The notes under the pieces were generated by a model. That model was not told the DNA's origin. It searched no databases and saw only the letters and a program-made list of their open reading frames with translations. From NCBI GenBank assembly GCA_902521075.1, contig CABYQM010000003.1:1-64000 (forward strand): DNA of 64,000 bases. Direction: 5' to 3'. Below are positions 19,403-28,783 of this stretch, in pieces (within the stretch, counting starts at the first letter, position 1; each line of letters opens with the position of its first letter). The position numbers and the translations under genes are program-made. The stretch is from an uncultured Pelagibacteraceae bacterium. Its GTDB lineage: Bacteria; Pseudomonadota; Alphaproteobacteria; Pelagibacterales; Pelagibacteraceae.

Positions 19403-19912
19403 ATGAATATTTTTTTTGCAATACTAATTATCTTTATAATTCTTTATATTTTACTCAATTGGTTTGCTAAAACTTCAACAAAAAAAATATCAAAATTTGT
19501 AAGAACATTTATTATAATTTCTTCAATATTGTTAGCGGTAATAATGGCATATGCTGGAAGGTACATTTTTTCTTTACCTTTTATGTTGGCCATTTTGCCA
19601 TTAATAAAGACAAAGGCTGGTATTTCGTTATTTCAATTGTTTAGATTATGGGGCCTTTTAAGAGTATTGAAAAATTCTGGGAGGTTTAATTTTAACCAAT
19701 TTAACCAAAACGTTTCATCTCAAGCAATGTCTATTGATGAATCTTATAGAATTTTAAATTTAGATCCCAAAAAAAAATATACAAAAGACGAAGTATTGCA
19801 ATCTTACAAAAAAATAATGAAAAAAATACATCCTGATAGAAGTCCAGAATTAAATAATATTGCAACATTGGTAAATGAAGCCAAAGAGAACGTTATTAAA
19901 AATATTAGCTAA
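19403..19912 (+). CDS. Membrane-anchored J-domain protein (TIM14/Pam18-like)
   Basis: N-terminal TM segments; C-terminal SIDESYRILNLDPKKKYTKDEVLQSYKKIMKKIHPDRSPE with HPD. Confidence 0.82.
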   Translation: MNIFFAILIIFIILYILLNWFAKTSTKKISKFVRTFIIISSILLAVIMAYAGRYIFSLPFMLAILPLIKTKAGISLFQLFRLWGLLRVLKNSGRFNFNQFNQNVSSQAMSIDESYRILNLDPKKKYTKDEVLQSYKKIMKKIHPDRSPELNNIATLVNEAKENVIKNIS

Positions 19913-20864
19913 TTAAGTTCTGAAATTTTTCAAAGATTTTTAACGGATTTATTCGCTCCTTACCCTCTGTTCCATGAGTAACCTTTTCTACACCATCTGG
20001 TATAAGTGGATGCATTTTGGAACTATAACTTCCATATATTTGTGGGGTATCTGACATTAAAACAATAGTTTGTTTTCCTAACCCAGCAGATAAATGGCTG
20101 AAACTTGAGTCATTACAAATAGCAATATTGCAATTTTTTATTATAGGTAAAGTTTCAGAAATACTAAGTTCATTTAATGGAGTACATAAATTCTTATGGT
20201 AACTTAAAATTTCGTTCATAATTTCAATTTCTTCACTTTTATTACCCGTAGCTAAAAAAAATCTGCATTTAAAGTTTTTTAAACATAAATTCATAAACTC
20301 TATAAATACTTTTGGTGGAATTCTTTTTGTTGGTCCCGATCCACCAATTCCTAACAATATATTTTTCACTTCATCACTAAAATTAAATTTTAACTTTATC
20401 TTTTGAACATTTTCATCTTTAACATCAATAACTGGGTCACTTTTAATTTCTAGATTAAAATTATTTTTTAATAATTTATTAGCAGCTTCTATAATATGCT
20501 GATTTTTTTTTTTAAATAATGGATATTGATAAATATCATTAATTCCTGCAAACTTACAAACTAATTTATATCTAAGTGAAGAATTAAAAATTAGTACTTT
20601 ATCAAATTGATATTTTTTAATATCAGAAACTAGTCGAAAAAATCCGTTCAATCCGTCGTGAAAACCTTTCTTAGTTTGATCTCTTTTTAAAATAATAATT
20701 TCATTAATGTATTTATTATCTTTAATTAAGTGTTCAGCTTTTGAATTTTCTTTTACTAATAAAGTTACTTGACTGTTATATTTTTTTGCAACGGCTTCTA
20801 TATATGGAAGAAATATTACCATATCACCGATTCCCATTCTGTTTTGAATTGCTAAGATTTTCAT
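19905..20864 (-). CDS. Glycosyltransferase family 9 (heptosyltransferase-like)
   Basis: QNRMGIGDMVIFLPYIEAV; CNIAICNDSSFSHLSAGLGKQTIVLM. Confidence 0.8.
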   Translation of the reverse strand: MKILAIQNRMGIGDMVIFLPYIEAVAKKYNSQVTLLVKENSKAEHLIKDNKYINEIIILKRDQTKKGFHDGLNGFFRLVSDIKKYQFDKVLIFNSSLRYKLVCKFAGINDIYQYPLFKKKNQHIIEAANKLLKNNFNLEIKSDPVIDVKDENVQKIKLKFNFSDEVKNILLGIGGSGPTKRIPPKVFIEFMNLCLKNFKCRFFLATGNKSEEIEIMNEILSYHKNLCTPLNELSISETLPIIKNCNIAICNDSSFSHLSAGLGKQTIVLMSDTPQIYGSYSSKMHPLIPDGVEKVTHGTEGKERINPLKIFEKFQNLIS

Positions 20865-20912
20865 GTATTTTTAAAACCTTTACTATTTTATATTTTTATA
20901 TAAATTTTTGGT

Positions 20913-21797
20913 ATGGGATATTTCAATGGTATTTATGCGGCAAGCCTTTCTATACTAGATAATAATTTACAGTTAGACTGCGAAAAAACATTAAAACATG
21001 CTGAAAATCTAATTAAAAAAGGTTGCCATGGAGTAATATTTTTTGGCAGCACAGGTCAATCTCAATTAATTTCGTTAAGCGAGAAAATTAAACTCATTAA
21101 TATTTTACCTAAGAGCAAACATAAAGATAAATTTATTATTGGAACTGGCTTAAATTCGTTGGGAGATAATATTAATTTGCTTAATATTTCAAAATCAATT
21201 GGCTTTGAAAATTTTTTAGTAATGCCACCAGCATACTATAAATATAACGATGATGATGTTTTTAATTTTTATTCCAAATTAATAGAAAATGTCAAAGATT
21301 GTAGAATAATTTTATATAATTTCGAAAAGTTATCTGGATATAAATTTAGCATAGAATGTGTTTCAAAGTTAGCAAAAAGCTTTCCTAAAAATGTTCTTGG
21401 AGTAAAGGATAGTAGTTACAACTTGTATGAAAATTTAAAGATTGAAAATTTTTCTGTCATGCCTGGATCTGAAAGTAAGTTGCTGAAGGGCCTAGAATTA
21501 GGATGCTCAGGTATTATTACAGCAACAACAAATGTCACCTCTTATTTAGCAAGAGATGTGTATGACAAATTTAAAAATAATTTAAATCAAACATCAAACG
21601 AAAAACTTTGTATGGTTAGAAGTATATTTGACAAATATAATCTCATTTCAGGCCTGCATACATTTATGAGCACAGAAGATTCTGATTTTAAAAATTTAAT
21701 TCCACCTTTAAAACTTTTATCAAAAGATGAAGAAAAATTATTTTTTTCAGAATTAGATAAATTAAACTTTAATATAAACAACCTTAAAGCAGCTTAA
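20913..21797 (+). CDS. Dihydrodipicolinate synthase/N-acetylneuraminate lyase family aldolase
   Basis: GVIFFGSTGQSQLISLSEK; LYNFE and GVKDSS (Schiff-base Lys) motifs. Confidence 0.82.
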   Translation: MGYFNGIYAASLSILDNNLQLDCEKTLKHAENLIKKGCHGVIFFGSTGQSQLISLSEKIKLINILPKSKHKDKFIIGTGLNSLGDNINLLNISKSIGFENFLVMPPAYYKYNDDDVFNFYSKLIENVKDCRIILYNFEKLSGYKFSIECVSKLAKSFPKNVLGVKDSSYNLYENLKIENFSVMPGSESKLLKGLELGCSGIITATTNVTSYLARDVYDKFKNNLNQTSNEKLCMVRSIFDKYNLISGLHTFMSTEDSDFKNLIPPLKLLSKDEEKLFFSELDKLNFNINNLKAA

Positions 21798-22984
21798 TGA
21801 AACTTATAAATTTTTTAAACGATTTATTTAAAGAAGATGGCTTTATATTAATAGATTATAATTCTAACAGGTATGTTATAGGAAAGCCTTTGAAAGAAAT
21901 TCCTATAGAATTACAGTTGTTAGATAAAAGTTTGCATAAAAAACTACTTTTCCATCCAGATCTATATTTTGGTGAGGCGTATACAAATGGTTCTTTAAGA
22001 TTAAGAAATGGAACTTTGACAGAATTTCTTGATATAGCTTTTAAAAATATTGGAAGAGCAGATATTAATATTTATGGAAAGACATTAAATAAAATAAAGG
22101 GAACTTTAAAATACTTAACAAGTTTTAATAAAATTGTTAAATCTAAACAAAATGTTGCACATCATTATGATATTTCAGAAAAATTATATGATTTATTTCT
22201 TGATAAAAAAAGACAATATTCATGCGCATACTTCAAAAATGAAAATGACACTTTAGAAACTGCTCAAGAAAATAAAATTGATCACATAATTAAAAAACTT
22301 CATATACAACCTAACCAAAAAGTTTTGGATATTGGCTCAGGGTGGGGTACACTTGCAATCGATATTGCAAAAAAAACAAAAGCTTCAGTTACAGGAATTA
22401 CACTTTCAGAAAATCAATTAAAATATAGTCAAGAAAAAGCTAAAGAATTAAATTTAGATAACCAAGTTGAATTTAAATTAATAGATTACAGACAATTGAA
22501 TGAAAAATTTGATAGGATAGTTAGTGTTGGAATGTTTGAACATGTTGGAAAAAAATTCTATCAAACCTATTTTAATAGGGTGTCTCAAATGTTAAAAAAA
22601 GATGGAGTAGCTCTAATACACACAATTGGATCAAATCTTCCACCTAGAGACCCACAGCCTTGGATAACAAAATATATTTTCCCAGGCGGATATACCCCTA
22701 GTTTAAGCGAAATAGCAAGGCCAATCGAGGATTCTGGACTGATAGCTACAGATATTGAGATTTTAAGGATGCACTATGCCCACACTTTAAGAAATTGGAA
22801 AGAGAGATTCCTATCAAAAAAAGATAAAGTTTTAGAAATGTTCGACGAAAAATTTTTAAGGATGTGGGAATTTTATCTTACAAGTTGTGAAATGGCTTTT
22901 AAATGGGGAGATCAAGTTGTATTTCAACTTCAGCTAACTAAAGATATAAGATCTGTTCCTAATACTAGAGACTATATTTATTAA
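21797..22984 (+). CDS. Cyclopropane-fatty-acyl-phospholipid synthase family methyltransferase
   Basis: VLDIGSGWGTLAIDIAKKT; VGMFEHVGKKFYQTYF; IFPGGYTPSL. Confidence 0.92.
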   Translation: MKLINFLNDLFKEDGFILIDYNSNRYVIGKPLKEIPIELQLLDKSLHKKLLFHPDLYFGEAYTNGSLRLRNGTLTEFLDIAFKNIGRADINIYGKTLNKIKGTLKYLTSFNKIVKSKQNVAHHYDISEKLYDLFLDKKRQYSCAYFKNENDTLETAQENKIDHIIKKLHIQPNQKVLDIGSGWGTLAIDIAKKTKASVTGITLSENQLKYSQEKAKELNLDNQVEFKLIDYRQLNEKFDRIVSVGMFEHVGKKFYQTYFNRVSQMLKKDGVALIHTIGSNLPPRDPQPWITKYIFPGGYTPSLSEIARPIEDSGLIATDIEILRMHYAHTLRNWKERFLSKKDKVLEMFDEKFLRMWEFYLTSCEMAFKWGDQVVFQLQLTKDIRSVPNTRDYIY

Positions 22985-23013
22985 AAATTAGCTGATAAAG
23001 CTGTATTTCTTAA

Positions 23014-24213
23014 ATGAAAAAAAAGAAAAAAAAACCTAAAAAAAAAAATATAAAAATAAAGGTTAAAAAATCAAAAAATAGATCCAAGTTAAAATTTAAA
23101 AAAAAAAAATCACAATTTAAAAAAAAAAAATTTAAATTAAAAAAAAAAACGACAAAAAGATTAAACCAAAGAAAAAAAATTAAAAAAGTTAAAAAAAAGA
23201 TAATTCCTGAAAAGGGTATAATTTCAAGAACAGTTAGACTTGAGGAAGATTTAAAAAATAAGTTTTCTTTCAAATTTAATTTTAATTTACTGGCTATAGA
23301 TAAATTAATACAAAAGTTTTTTCAAAGTATAGAATTTAGATTAATGCGTTTTAAAGAGATAAGAGCTGAGGAAAAAAGACAAATTAAACTAGAGAAAATA
23401 GAACAGGCAGAAAAAGAAAAAATCGAAATTGAGAAACAAAAGAAAGCACATGAAGCAGCTTTTTTAAAAGAAAAGGAAATCCAGTTAAAACAAGAGCAAA
23501 AATTAGAAAGAGAAAGAGCAAAGGATATAAAATTATTTTTAAGAAAGGAACAAGCCATACTAAGAAAAGAGCAGGCGGAGAGACAAAAGAAATTTTTACA
23601 AGAATTAAAATTAGAAAAACAAATCGAAAAATTTAGAATAAGAGAGGTAAAAGAACTAGAACAGCTAGAAAAATTGGCTTTAAGAGAAAAGAGAGAGGAT
23701 TATTCAGGATTACAAGAGCGTATCGAAAAACTAAAATTAAAATATCAACAAATACGAGATCAAAAAATAAGAGAACGAGTTGAGGCACTAGGTGTAGAAA
23801 CCCAAGAAGGAGATGATAGAGCAAAATTACTTCAAAGAGAAAGAGAGTATAATTTAGCTAGGCAAAAAATTGAGTTTGCACTTGAAAGTTTTTATAGAAG
23901 TGCGAATAGTTTAGTTTTTCAACTTAATAAAAGATATATAACTAAACATATGTCTATCTTGAGATGCATAGATAGAAGATTTGAAACCGGAGAGATTTTT
24001 ATAAAATGGGATGAAACAATTGATGATGATTGGTTAATACTAATTTATATAAAAAATAATTCTCCAGACGAAGGTATAGTAATAGAAGATAAAACAAATG
24101 AAGAAAAAAATATTTCACATGAATTTAAACCAAGTGAAATTTTTAAAGCCTCAGATTTAATGGTAGATTCATTAACGCAGCTGATTGCAAAAAAAAGATC
24201 TAAGAATAATTAA
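23014..24213 (+). CDS. Hypothetical protein: Lys-rich N-terminus, long coiled coil, globular-looking C-terminus
   Basis: Long ORF; MKKKKKKPKKKNIKIKVKKSKNRSK...; Glu/Lys/Arg/Gln-rich heptad-like centre; non-repetitive C-terminus. Confidence 0.75.
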   Translation: MKKKKKKPKKKNIKIKVKKSKNRSKLKFKKKKSQFKKKKFKLKKKTTKRLNQRKKIKKVKKKIIPEKGIISRTVRLEEDLKNKFSFKFNFNLLAIDKLIQKFFQSIEFRLMRFKEIRAEEKRQIKLEKIEQAEKEKIEIEKQKKAHEAAFLKEKEIQLKQEQKLERERAKDIKLFLRKEQAILRKEQAERQKKFLQELKLEKQIEKFRIREVKELEQLEKLALREKREDYSGLQERIEKLKLKYQQIRDQKIRERVEALGVETQEGDDRAKLLQREREYNLARQKIEFALESFYRSANSLVFQLNKRYITKHMSILRCIDRRFETGEIFIKWDETIDDDWLILIYIKNNSPDEGIVIEDKTNEEKNISHEFKPSEIFKASDLMVDSLTQLIAKKRSKNN

Positions 24214-24758
24214 ATTTGTTGGTCTTTGATAATTTTTTCTATTAACTTAATATTTTCTCCGCTTTTGATTAATGGATAAATTGACTTTGCTTTTTTCAAG
24301 TCATCAACTGCTTTTTCATATTCTTTTAAGCTTAAGTATATTTGCGCCCGTCCAGATAATGCTCCAAAATGTCTTGGTTCTAAATCTAAAACTTTTTCAA
24401 TATCATCTAAAGATTTCTCATAATCCCCTAATATAAATAGCAATGTGGCTCTCTTATTCCAACCCTCCGCCCACTTTGGGTCCTCATTAATCACATCTGT
24501 AAATAGTTTTAATGCCATTCTATAATGCTGATGGTACATGGAATAAGTTCCGTTCTCTAATTTGTTCGTCAGATAATCATTGTTTGGGTGTCTTGTCCAA
24601 TTATTCCAAATTTGATCCTCTAGCTTTTCTGCTTGTTGTAAATTTTTTGCATTAAGCAATTCTTTAAACAATATATTTAAATTGTCCGAATACACATTAT
24701 TTGTACTGATAAATAAAAATATAATTATAAAACTTATATGTTTTTTAATCACTGACAT
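24210..24758 (-). CDS. TPR-repeat protein with signal peptide
   Basis: Signal-like N-terminus; WAEGWNKRATLLFILGDYEKSLDDIEKVLDLEPRHFGALSGRAQIYLSLKEYEKAVDDL. Confidence 0.85.
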   Translation of the reverse strand: MSVIKKHISFIIIFLFISTNNVYSDNLNILFKELLNAKNLQQAEKLEDQIWNNWTRHPNNDYLTNKLENGTYSMYHQHYRMALKLFTDVINEDPKWAEGWNKRATLLFILGDYEKSLDDIEKVLDLEPRHFGALSGRAQIYLSLKEYEKAVDDLKKAKSIYPLIKSGENIKLIEKIIKDQQI

Positions 24759-26169
24759 ATACAGATACTCCTCTAGAATTAATGTCTACATCAAATTTTT
24801 TATGTAATGGTGGAAAAGCTCTTTGAGAACAATCCAGTCTATCACAAGTTCTACATGAAACCCCCACAGGTATCTCTGATTTTTTATCATTCAAATCTAA
24901 GTTTTCTGTATAAACAAAATCTTTTGCATATTTGGCTTCACATCCAAGTCCAATAGATAACATACTTTTTTTTTGTCCATACCTTCCTATACCTTTTTCA
25001 ACTGTTCTTGCTATACATACATACTTTTCACCATTAGTCATTTTACTTACTGCTGCCTGTATAACACCAGGTCTAGAAAAAGCCGAATACACATTCCATC
25101 GAGGACAAGCACCACCATAACGTGGTATTTCAATGCCTGACAATGAAAATCTTTTTGAAATATTACCAGCGACATCAACTCTCAAAAAATGAAAAGGAAC
25201 CCCAGGTAATTTTGGATCATTCAAACATGTTACTCTATGTGTGACTTGTTCAAATGAAGTTGCAAAAGTATTTTGCAATAACTCTAAATCATATTTAAGT
25301 TTTTTACATTCAGAATGAAATAATTTATAGGGCATTAAAATTGCTGCACCACAATAATTTAATAAAGCAACTTTTGTTAATTTTTTCGATTCTTCATTTG
25401 GATAATTAAAAGTATCAAGATAAGAATTTATTATATCACTAGCTCCCTCTTGTACAATTTGAGCTGCAGCATGTAATTTCTTTGTTTCCAAAGACAAATA
25501 ATCAGACAATAGCAACTTTCTATTTTTGTTATCGTAAATTTTTGAGAATGGTTTTCCTTCCTCAGGAATTATATCTTGCACTTCAATTTTATACTCTGAT
25601 TTTAAATAATCACATAAAGCAATATATCTTGTTCTATTATTTTGTTTTATTTGTTCAAAGATTTGATTTGCAAATTCCTCTAGTTTTGGAAAAAAATTTC
25701 TATTTTCTTGCAAAAAATCTGAAATTACTTCTCCAGGAAATGAGTTTTTTCTATTATCTACAATTTTTCCTGAAAGTTTTTCAATCTTGTTAACCAATTC
25801 ATGATCTTTTTTTTTCAAAATGTCTCCTAATCTTATTAGAGCCTTACCAATTTTTGGATTACTATTTGCTAGATCTTTAACTTCTGGACCAACTATATCC
25901 AAATCTTCAAAAAGTTGATCATCAAGCAATTCTGAAATTGTGTTGACCATATTGATATCTGATTTATTTGTTAGATCGCTAATGTTGATGCTTAACTCCT
26001 CACAAATTTTTAAAAGTAATTCCCCGTCAATTTTTCTTTTACCTCCCTCGATTAAAGCTAGATAACTCGGTGAAATGTTAAGTTGTGAGGCTAGTTTGTT
26101 TGCCTGCATACCTAGCTGTCTCCTAAAAGCTTTTATTTTTGGACCAATATTTAATTCTACTTGACTCAT
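24745..26169 (-). CDS. XRE-family regulator of the short-chain fatty acyl type (ScfR/RamB/PrpR-like)
   Basis: N-terminal HTH FRRQLGMQANKLASQLNISPSYLALIEGGKRKI; ImmA/IrrE-like centre; C-terminal CRTCDRLDCSQRAFPP; divergent to aceA. Confidence 0.88.
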   Translation of the reverse strand: MSQVELNIGPKIKAFRRQLGMQANKLASQLNISPSYLALIEGGKRKIDGELLLKICEELSINISDLTNKSDINMVNTISELLDDQLFEDLDIVGPEVKDLANSNPKIGKALIRLGDILKKKDHELVNKIEKLSGKIVDNRKNSFPGEVISDFLQENRNFFPKLEEFANQIFEQIKQNNRTRYIALCDYLKSEYKIEVQDIIPEEGKPFSKIYDNKNRKLLLSDYLSLETKKLHAAAQIVQEGASDIINSYLDTFNYPNEESKKLTKVALLNYCGAAILMPYKLFHSECKKLKYDLELLQNTFATSFEQVTHRVTCLNDPKLPGVPFHFLRVDVAGNISKRFSLSGIEIPRYGGACPRWNVYSAFSRPGVIQAAVSKMTNGEKYVCIARTVEKGIGRYGQKKSMLSIGLGCEAKYAKDFVYTENLDLNDKKSEIPVGVSCRTCDRLDCSQRAFPPLHKKFDVDINSRGVSVYVSD

Positions 26170-26175
26170 TTACTA

Positions 26176-26279
26176 TTTGTAAACTTTGTAAATTATTATT
26201 TACAAAAAATTTATTGTATTTACTAGACTTTTAACATTTTTTGTAGATTTTGTAAATATTGTAAATTATAAAGTTTACA
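26176..26279. promoter_or_regulatory. Candidate ScfR operator region: paired TTTGTAAA-type repeats
   Basis: TTTGTAAA at 26176 and 26185, TTTACAAA at 26199, TTTGTAAA at 26249, ATTGTAAA at 26258, TTTACA at 26274, all between divergent scfR and aceA. Confidence 0.65.
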
Positions 26280-26440
26280 TGGATAAAAACACTATAAAAA
26301 ACATTGAAACTAGTTCTCAAACTACAAATCACCAAGAGCACCAAGAGCATAGAAGCAGAGGGGTTTATTTAAGAGATGACCACTGCGATTGGGGATCAAG
26401 TGGAATGAATGAGTTTACAGAAGAATATAACGAAAAGTAA
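26279..26440 (+). CDS. Small ORF (53 aa), His/acidic-rich hypothetical protein upstream of aceA
   Basis: ATG...TAA translating to MDKNTIKNIETSSQTTNHQEHQEHRSRGVYLRDDHCDWGSSGMNEFTEEYNEK; not in the supplied ORF track; weak SD. Confidence 0.5.
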   Translation: MDKNTIKNIETSSQTTNHQEHQEHRSRGVYLRDDHCDWGSSGMNEFTEEYNEK

Positions 26441-26466
26441 AAGGAATTAGTTTTAAAGGAGGAATA

Positions 26467-27741
26467 ATGTCAGCCGAGAAAATCTCGTACGAGTTGAAAA
26501 GATTTGCAGGAATACAAAGGGATTATAAGCCAGAAGAAGTAGAAAGGTTAAGAGGATCCATTAAAATTGAGTATTCAATGTGTAAACAGCAATCTCAAAA
26601 GCTCTGGAGATTGTTAAATACAGAGCCATATGTAAACACACTTGGATCTTTGTCGGGAAACCAAGCCGTTCAACATGCAAAAGCAGGTCTAAAAGCGATT
26701 TATTTAAGTGGTTGGCAAGTTGCAGCAGACGCAAACAGTGCTGGTGAAATGTATCCTGATCAATCTTTATATCCTTACGACAGTGCACCTAAATTAGTTG
26801 AGTCTATGAATAATTCTTTAATTAGAGCCGATCAAATCCAGCATATGGAAATAGCAGATGGAGATATGAATAGCAGCGAAAGAACCGACTACATGTTGCC
26901 AATTATTGCAGATGGCGAAGCAGGATTTGGTGGACCGTTAAATGTATTTGAGCTAACAAAAAAATTTATAAAAGCTGGCGCAGCCGGAGTTCATTTTGAA
27001 GACCAACTAGCTAGTGAAAAAAAATGTGGACATATGGGTGGTAAGGTACTTGTTCCTACTGGAACCATGGTCCGAAATCTAAAAGCAGCAAGATTGGCAG
27101 CTGATATTGCCGACGTTCCTCTCATTATTCTTGCAAGAACAGATGCCAACGCTGCGAAACTAATAACAAACGATTTTGATGAAAATGACAAACCGTTTTT
27201 AACAGGAGAAAGATCACCTGAAGGCTTTTATTATGTAAAAGATGGTATTGATCAAGCAATCTCAAGAGGGTTAGCTTATGCACCTTACGCGGATTTAATA
27301 TGGTGCGAAACTGCAACACCTAATTTAGAAGAAGCAAAAAAATTTGCTGATGCAATACATGCAAAATTTCCTGGCAAAATGTTAGCTTATAATTGCTCTC
27401 CATCATTTAATTGGAAGAAACATTTATCTGATGATGACATTGCAACATTTCAAACTAAAATTGGGATGATGGGGTATAAATTTCAATTTATAACTTTAGC
27501 AGGTTTTCATACGCAAAATATTGCTATTTTCGAGCTTGCAGAGAAATACAAGAAGGAAGGTATGACTGCTTACTCTAGAATACAACAAAATGAATTTGCT
27601 AGAGAAAAAGATGGATATACCAGTGTTAAACATCAACGAGAAGTTGGAACTTCTTATTTTGATGCAGTTTCCAATACAATAAGTTCTGGAAAGAGCTCCA
27701 CAACAGCAATGGAAGGCTCAACAGAATCTGAGCAATTTTAA
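26467..27741 (+). CDS. aceA: Isocitrate lyase
   Basis: KKCGHMGGKVLVPT catalytic motif; strong AAAGGAGGAATA SD; GWQVAADANSAGEMYPDQSLYP. Confidence 0.96.
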   Translation: MSAEKISYELKRFAGIQRDYKPEEVERLRGSIKIEYSMCKQQSQKLWRLLNTEPYVNTLGSLSGNQAVQHAKAGLKAIYLSGWQVAADANSAGEMYPDQSLYPYDSAPKLVESMNNSLIRADQIQHMEIADGDMNSSERTDYMLPIIADGEAGFGGPLNVFELTKKFIKAGAAGVHFEDQLASEKKCGHMGGKVLVPTGTMVRNLKAARLAADIADVPLIILARTDANAAKLITNDFDENDKPFLTGERSPEGFYYVKDGIDQAISRGLAYAPYADLIWCETATPNLEEAKKFADAIHAKFPGKMLAYNCSPSFNWKKHLSDDDIATFQTKIGMMGYKFQFITLAGFHTQNIAIFELAEKYKKEGMTAYSRIQQNEFAREKDGYTSVKHQREVGTSYFDAVSNTISSGKSSTTAMEGSTESEQF

Positions 27742-28457
27742 TTACTCTTTAGCTTTTGGATTTGATCCCAGGCTGAATTAATAGCTCTCATTTTCTTTTT
27801 ACTTTCCTCAATAACTTCCTGAGGAACTCCTTTACTTAGAAGTAAGTCAGGATGATGTTCTTTACTTAATTTTAAATATCTTTTTCTAATATCTGTAAGA
27901 TTATCATCAGGTTTACTCTCTAATACCACATATGGATTGAGTTTATCTGATGATTTCCTACCCTCAACTATTCCATTGAACTGGGCATCACTAAGACCAA
28001 ATAGTTGAGAAACATGTTGTATCATTCTAAATTCTTGATCACTTATATTTCCATCAGCTTCTGCAATATAAAATAATATATTAATGACTTCTTCCAACAC
28101 ATTTATATTTCTCTGATAGATCTGAGCTATTTGTTTTGCATATGGTTCGTAACCAGTGCTTTCTTCTTTAGCTTTATTAAAAATTTTTCCAACTTGATCT
28201 AATTCATGTTCTGGAATTTTGAGTTTATCTTTTACCGCTATTAATTCCTCTCTACTGACCTGACCGTCTGCTTTACTCAGTTTAGCTGATAAAACTATAA
28301 GAGCTAATGCAAAAACTTGTTGAGGTTGTGCAAAAGATTTAAATGACGATCTTGATCTTGATACTTTTCCACCAATTAAGGAACCTAATAGCATCCCAAA
28401 CGGTCCTCCTAAAGAAAAACCGATCATTCCACCAATTAAACTTCCCCAGATAGACAT
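27738..28457 (-). CDS. DjlA-like protein: TerB domain plus C-terminal J domain
   Basis: LSAKLSKADGQVSREELIAVKDKL...AEADGNISDQEFRMI; C-terminal RKRYLKLSKEHHPDLL. Confidence 0.88.
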   Translation of the reverse strand: MSIWGSLIGGMIGFSLGGPFGMLLGSLIGGKVSRSRSSFKSFAQPQQVFALALIVLSAKLSKADGQVSREELIAVKDKLKIPEHELDQVGKIFNKAKEESTGYEPYAKQIAQIYQRNINVLEEVINILFYIAEADGNISDQEFRMIQHVSQLFGLSDAQFNGIVEGRKSSDKLNPYVVLESKPDDNLTDIRKRYLKLSKEHHPDLLLSKGVPQEVIEESKKKMRAINSAWDQIQKLKSN

Positions 28458-28489
28458 ATAAAAAAAATTTAATATAATTTAATATATTT

Positions 28490-28783
28490 ATGTTCTCAAC
28501 TTTTTTAGCTTTAACATTTTTATTTTTAATGTTTATGTGGTCATTGGCTTGGGTAAATTATTACAATAAACTAGATAAAAGATTTGGTTCATCTTTATGG
28601 AGATGGAGTTATGATTATCCAGTGCCAGGTGATAGAGATATTTCTTTTCTTGATGATAAAAAATTTGTTATTTTAAGAAGAAAGAGAAATAGAGCAGTTA
28701 CAGCTATGTATTTTATTTTATTTTTCTCTTTTTTTATATTTTTATCTTTTGTAACCCAGATTTTATACGCTATTCAAAATTAG
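28490..28783 (+). CDS. Hypothetical membrane protein
   Basis: Two hydrophobic segments, tight gene packing. Confidence 0.6.
   Translation: MFSTFLALTFLFLMFMWSLAWVNYYNKLDKRFGSSLWRWSYDYPVPGDRDISFLDDKKFVILRRKRNRAVTAMYFILFFSFFIFLSFVTQILYAIQN

Noticed and set aside
20741-20962. Plus-strand 73-aa ORF across the glycosyltransferase/aldolase start region
   Set aside because: Overlaps both conserved CDSs; aromatic-rich shadow ORF without SD or domain.
23010-23273. Minus-strand Phe-rich ORF (MKENLFFKSSSS...FFFFFFI)
   Set aside because: It is the complement of the Lys/A-tract coding region of the plus-strand gene; composition artefact.
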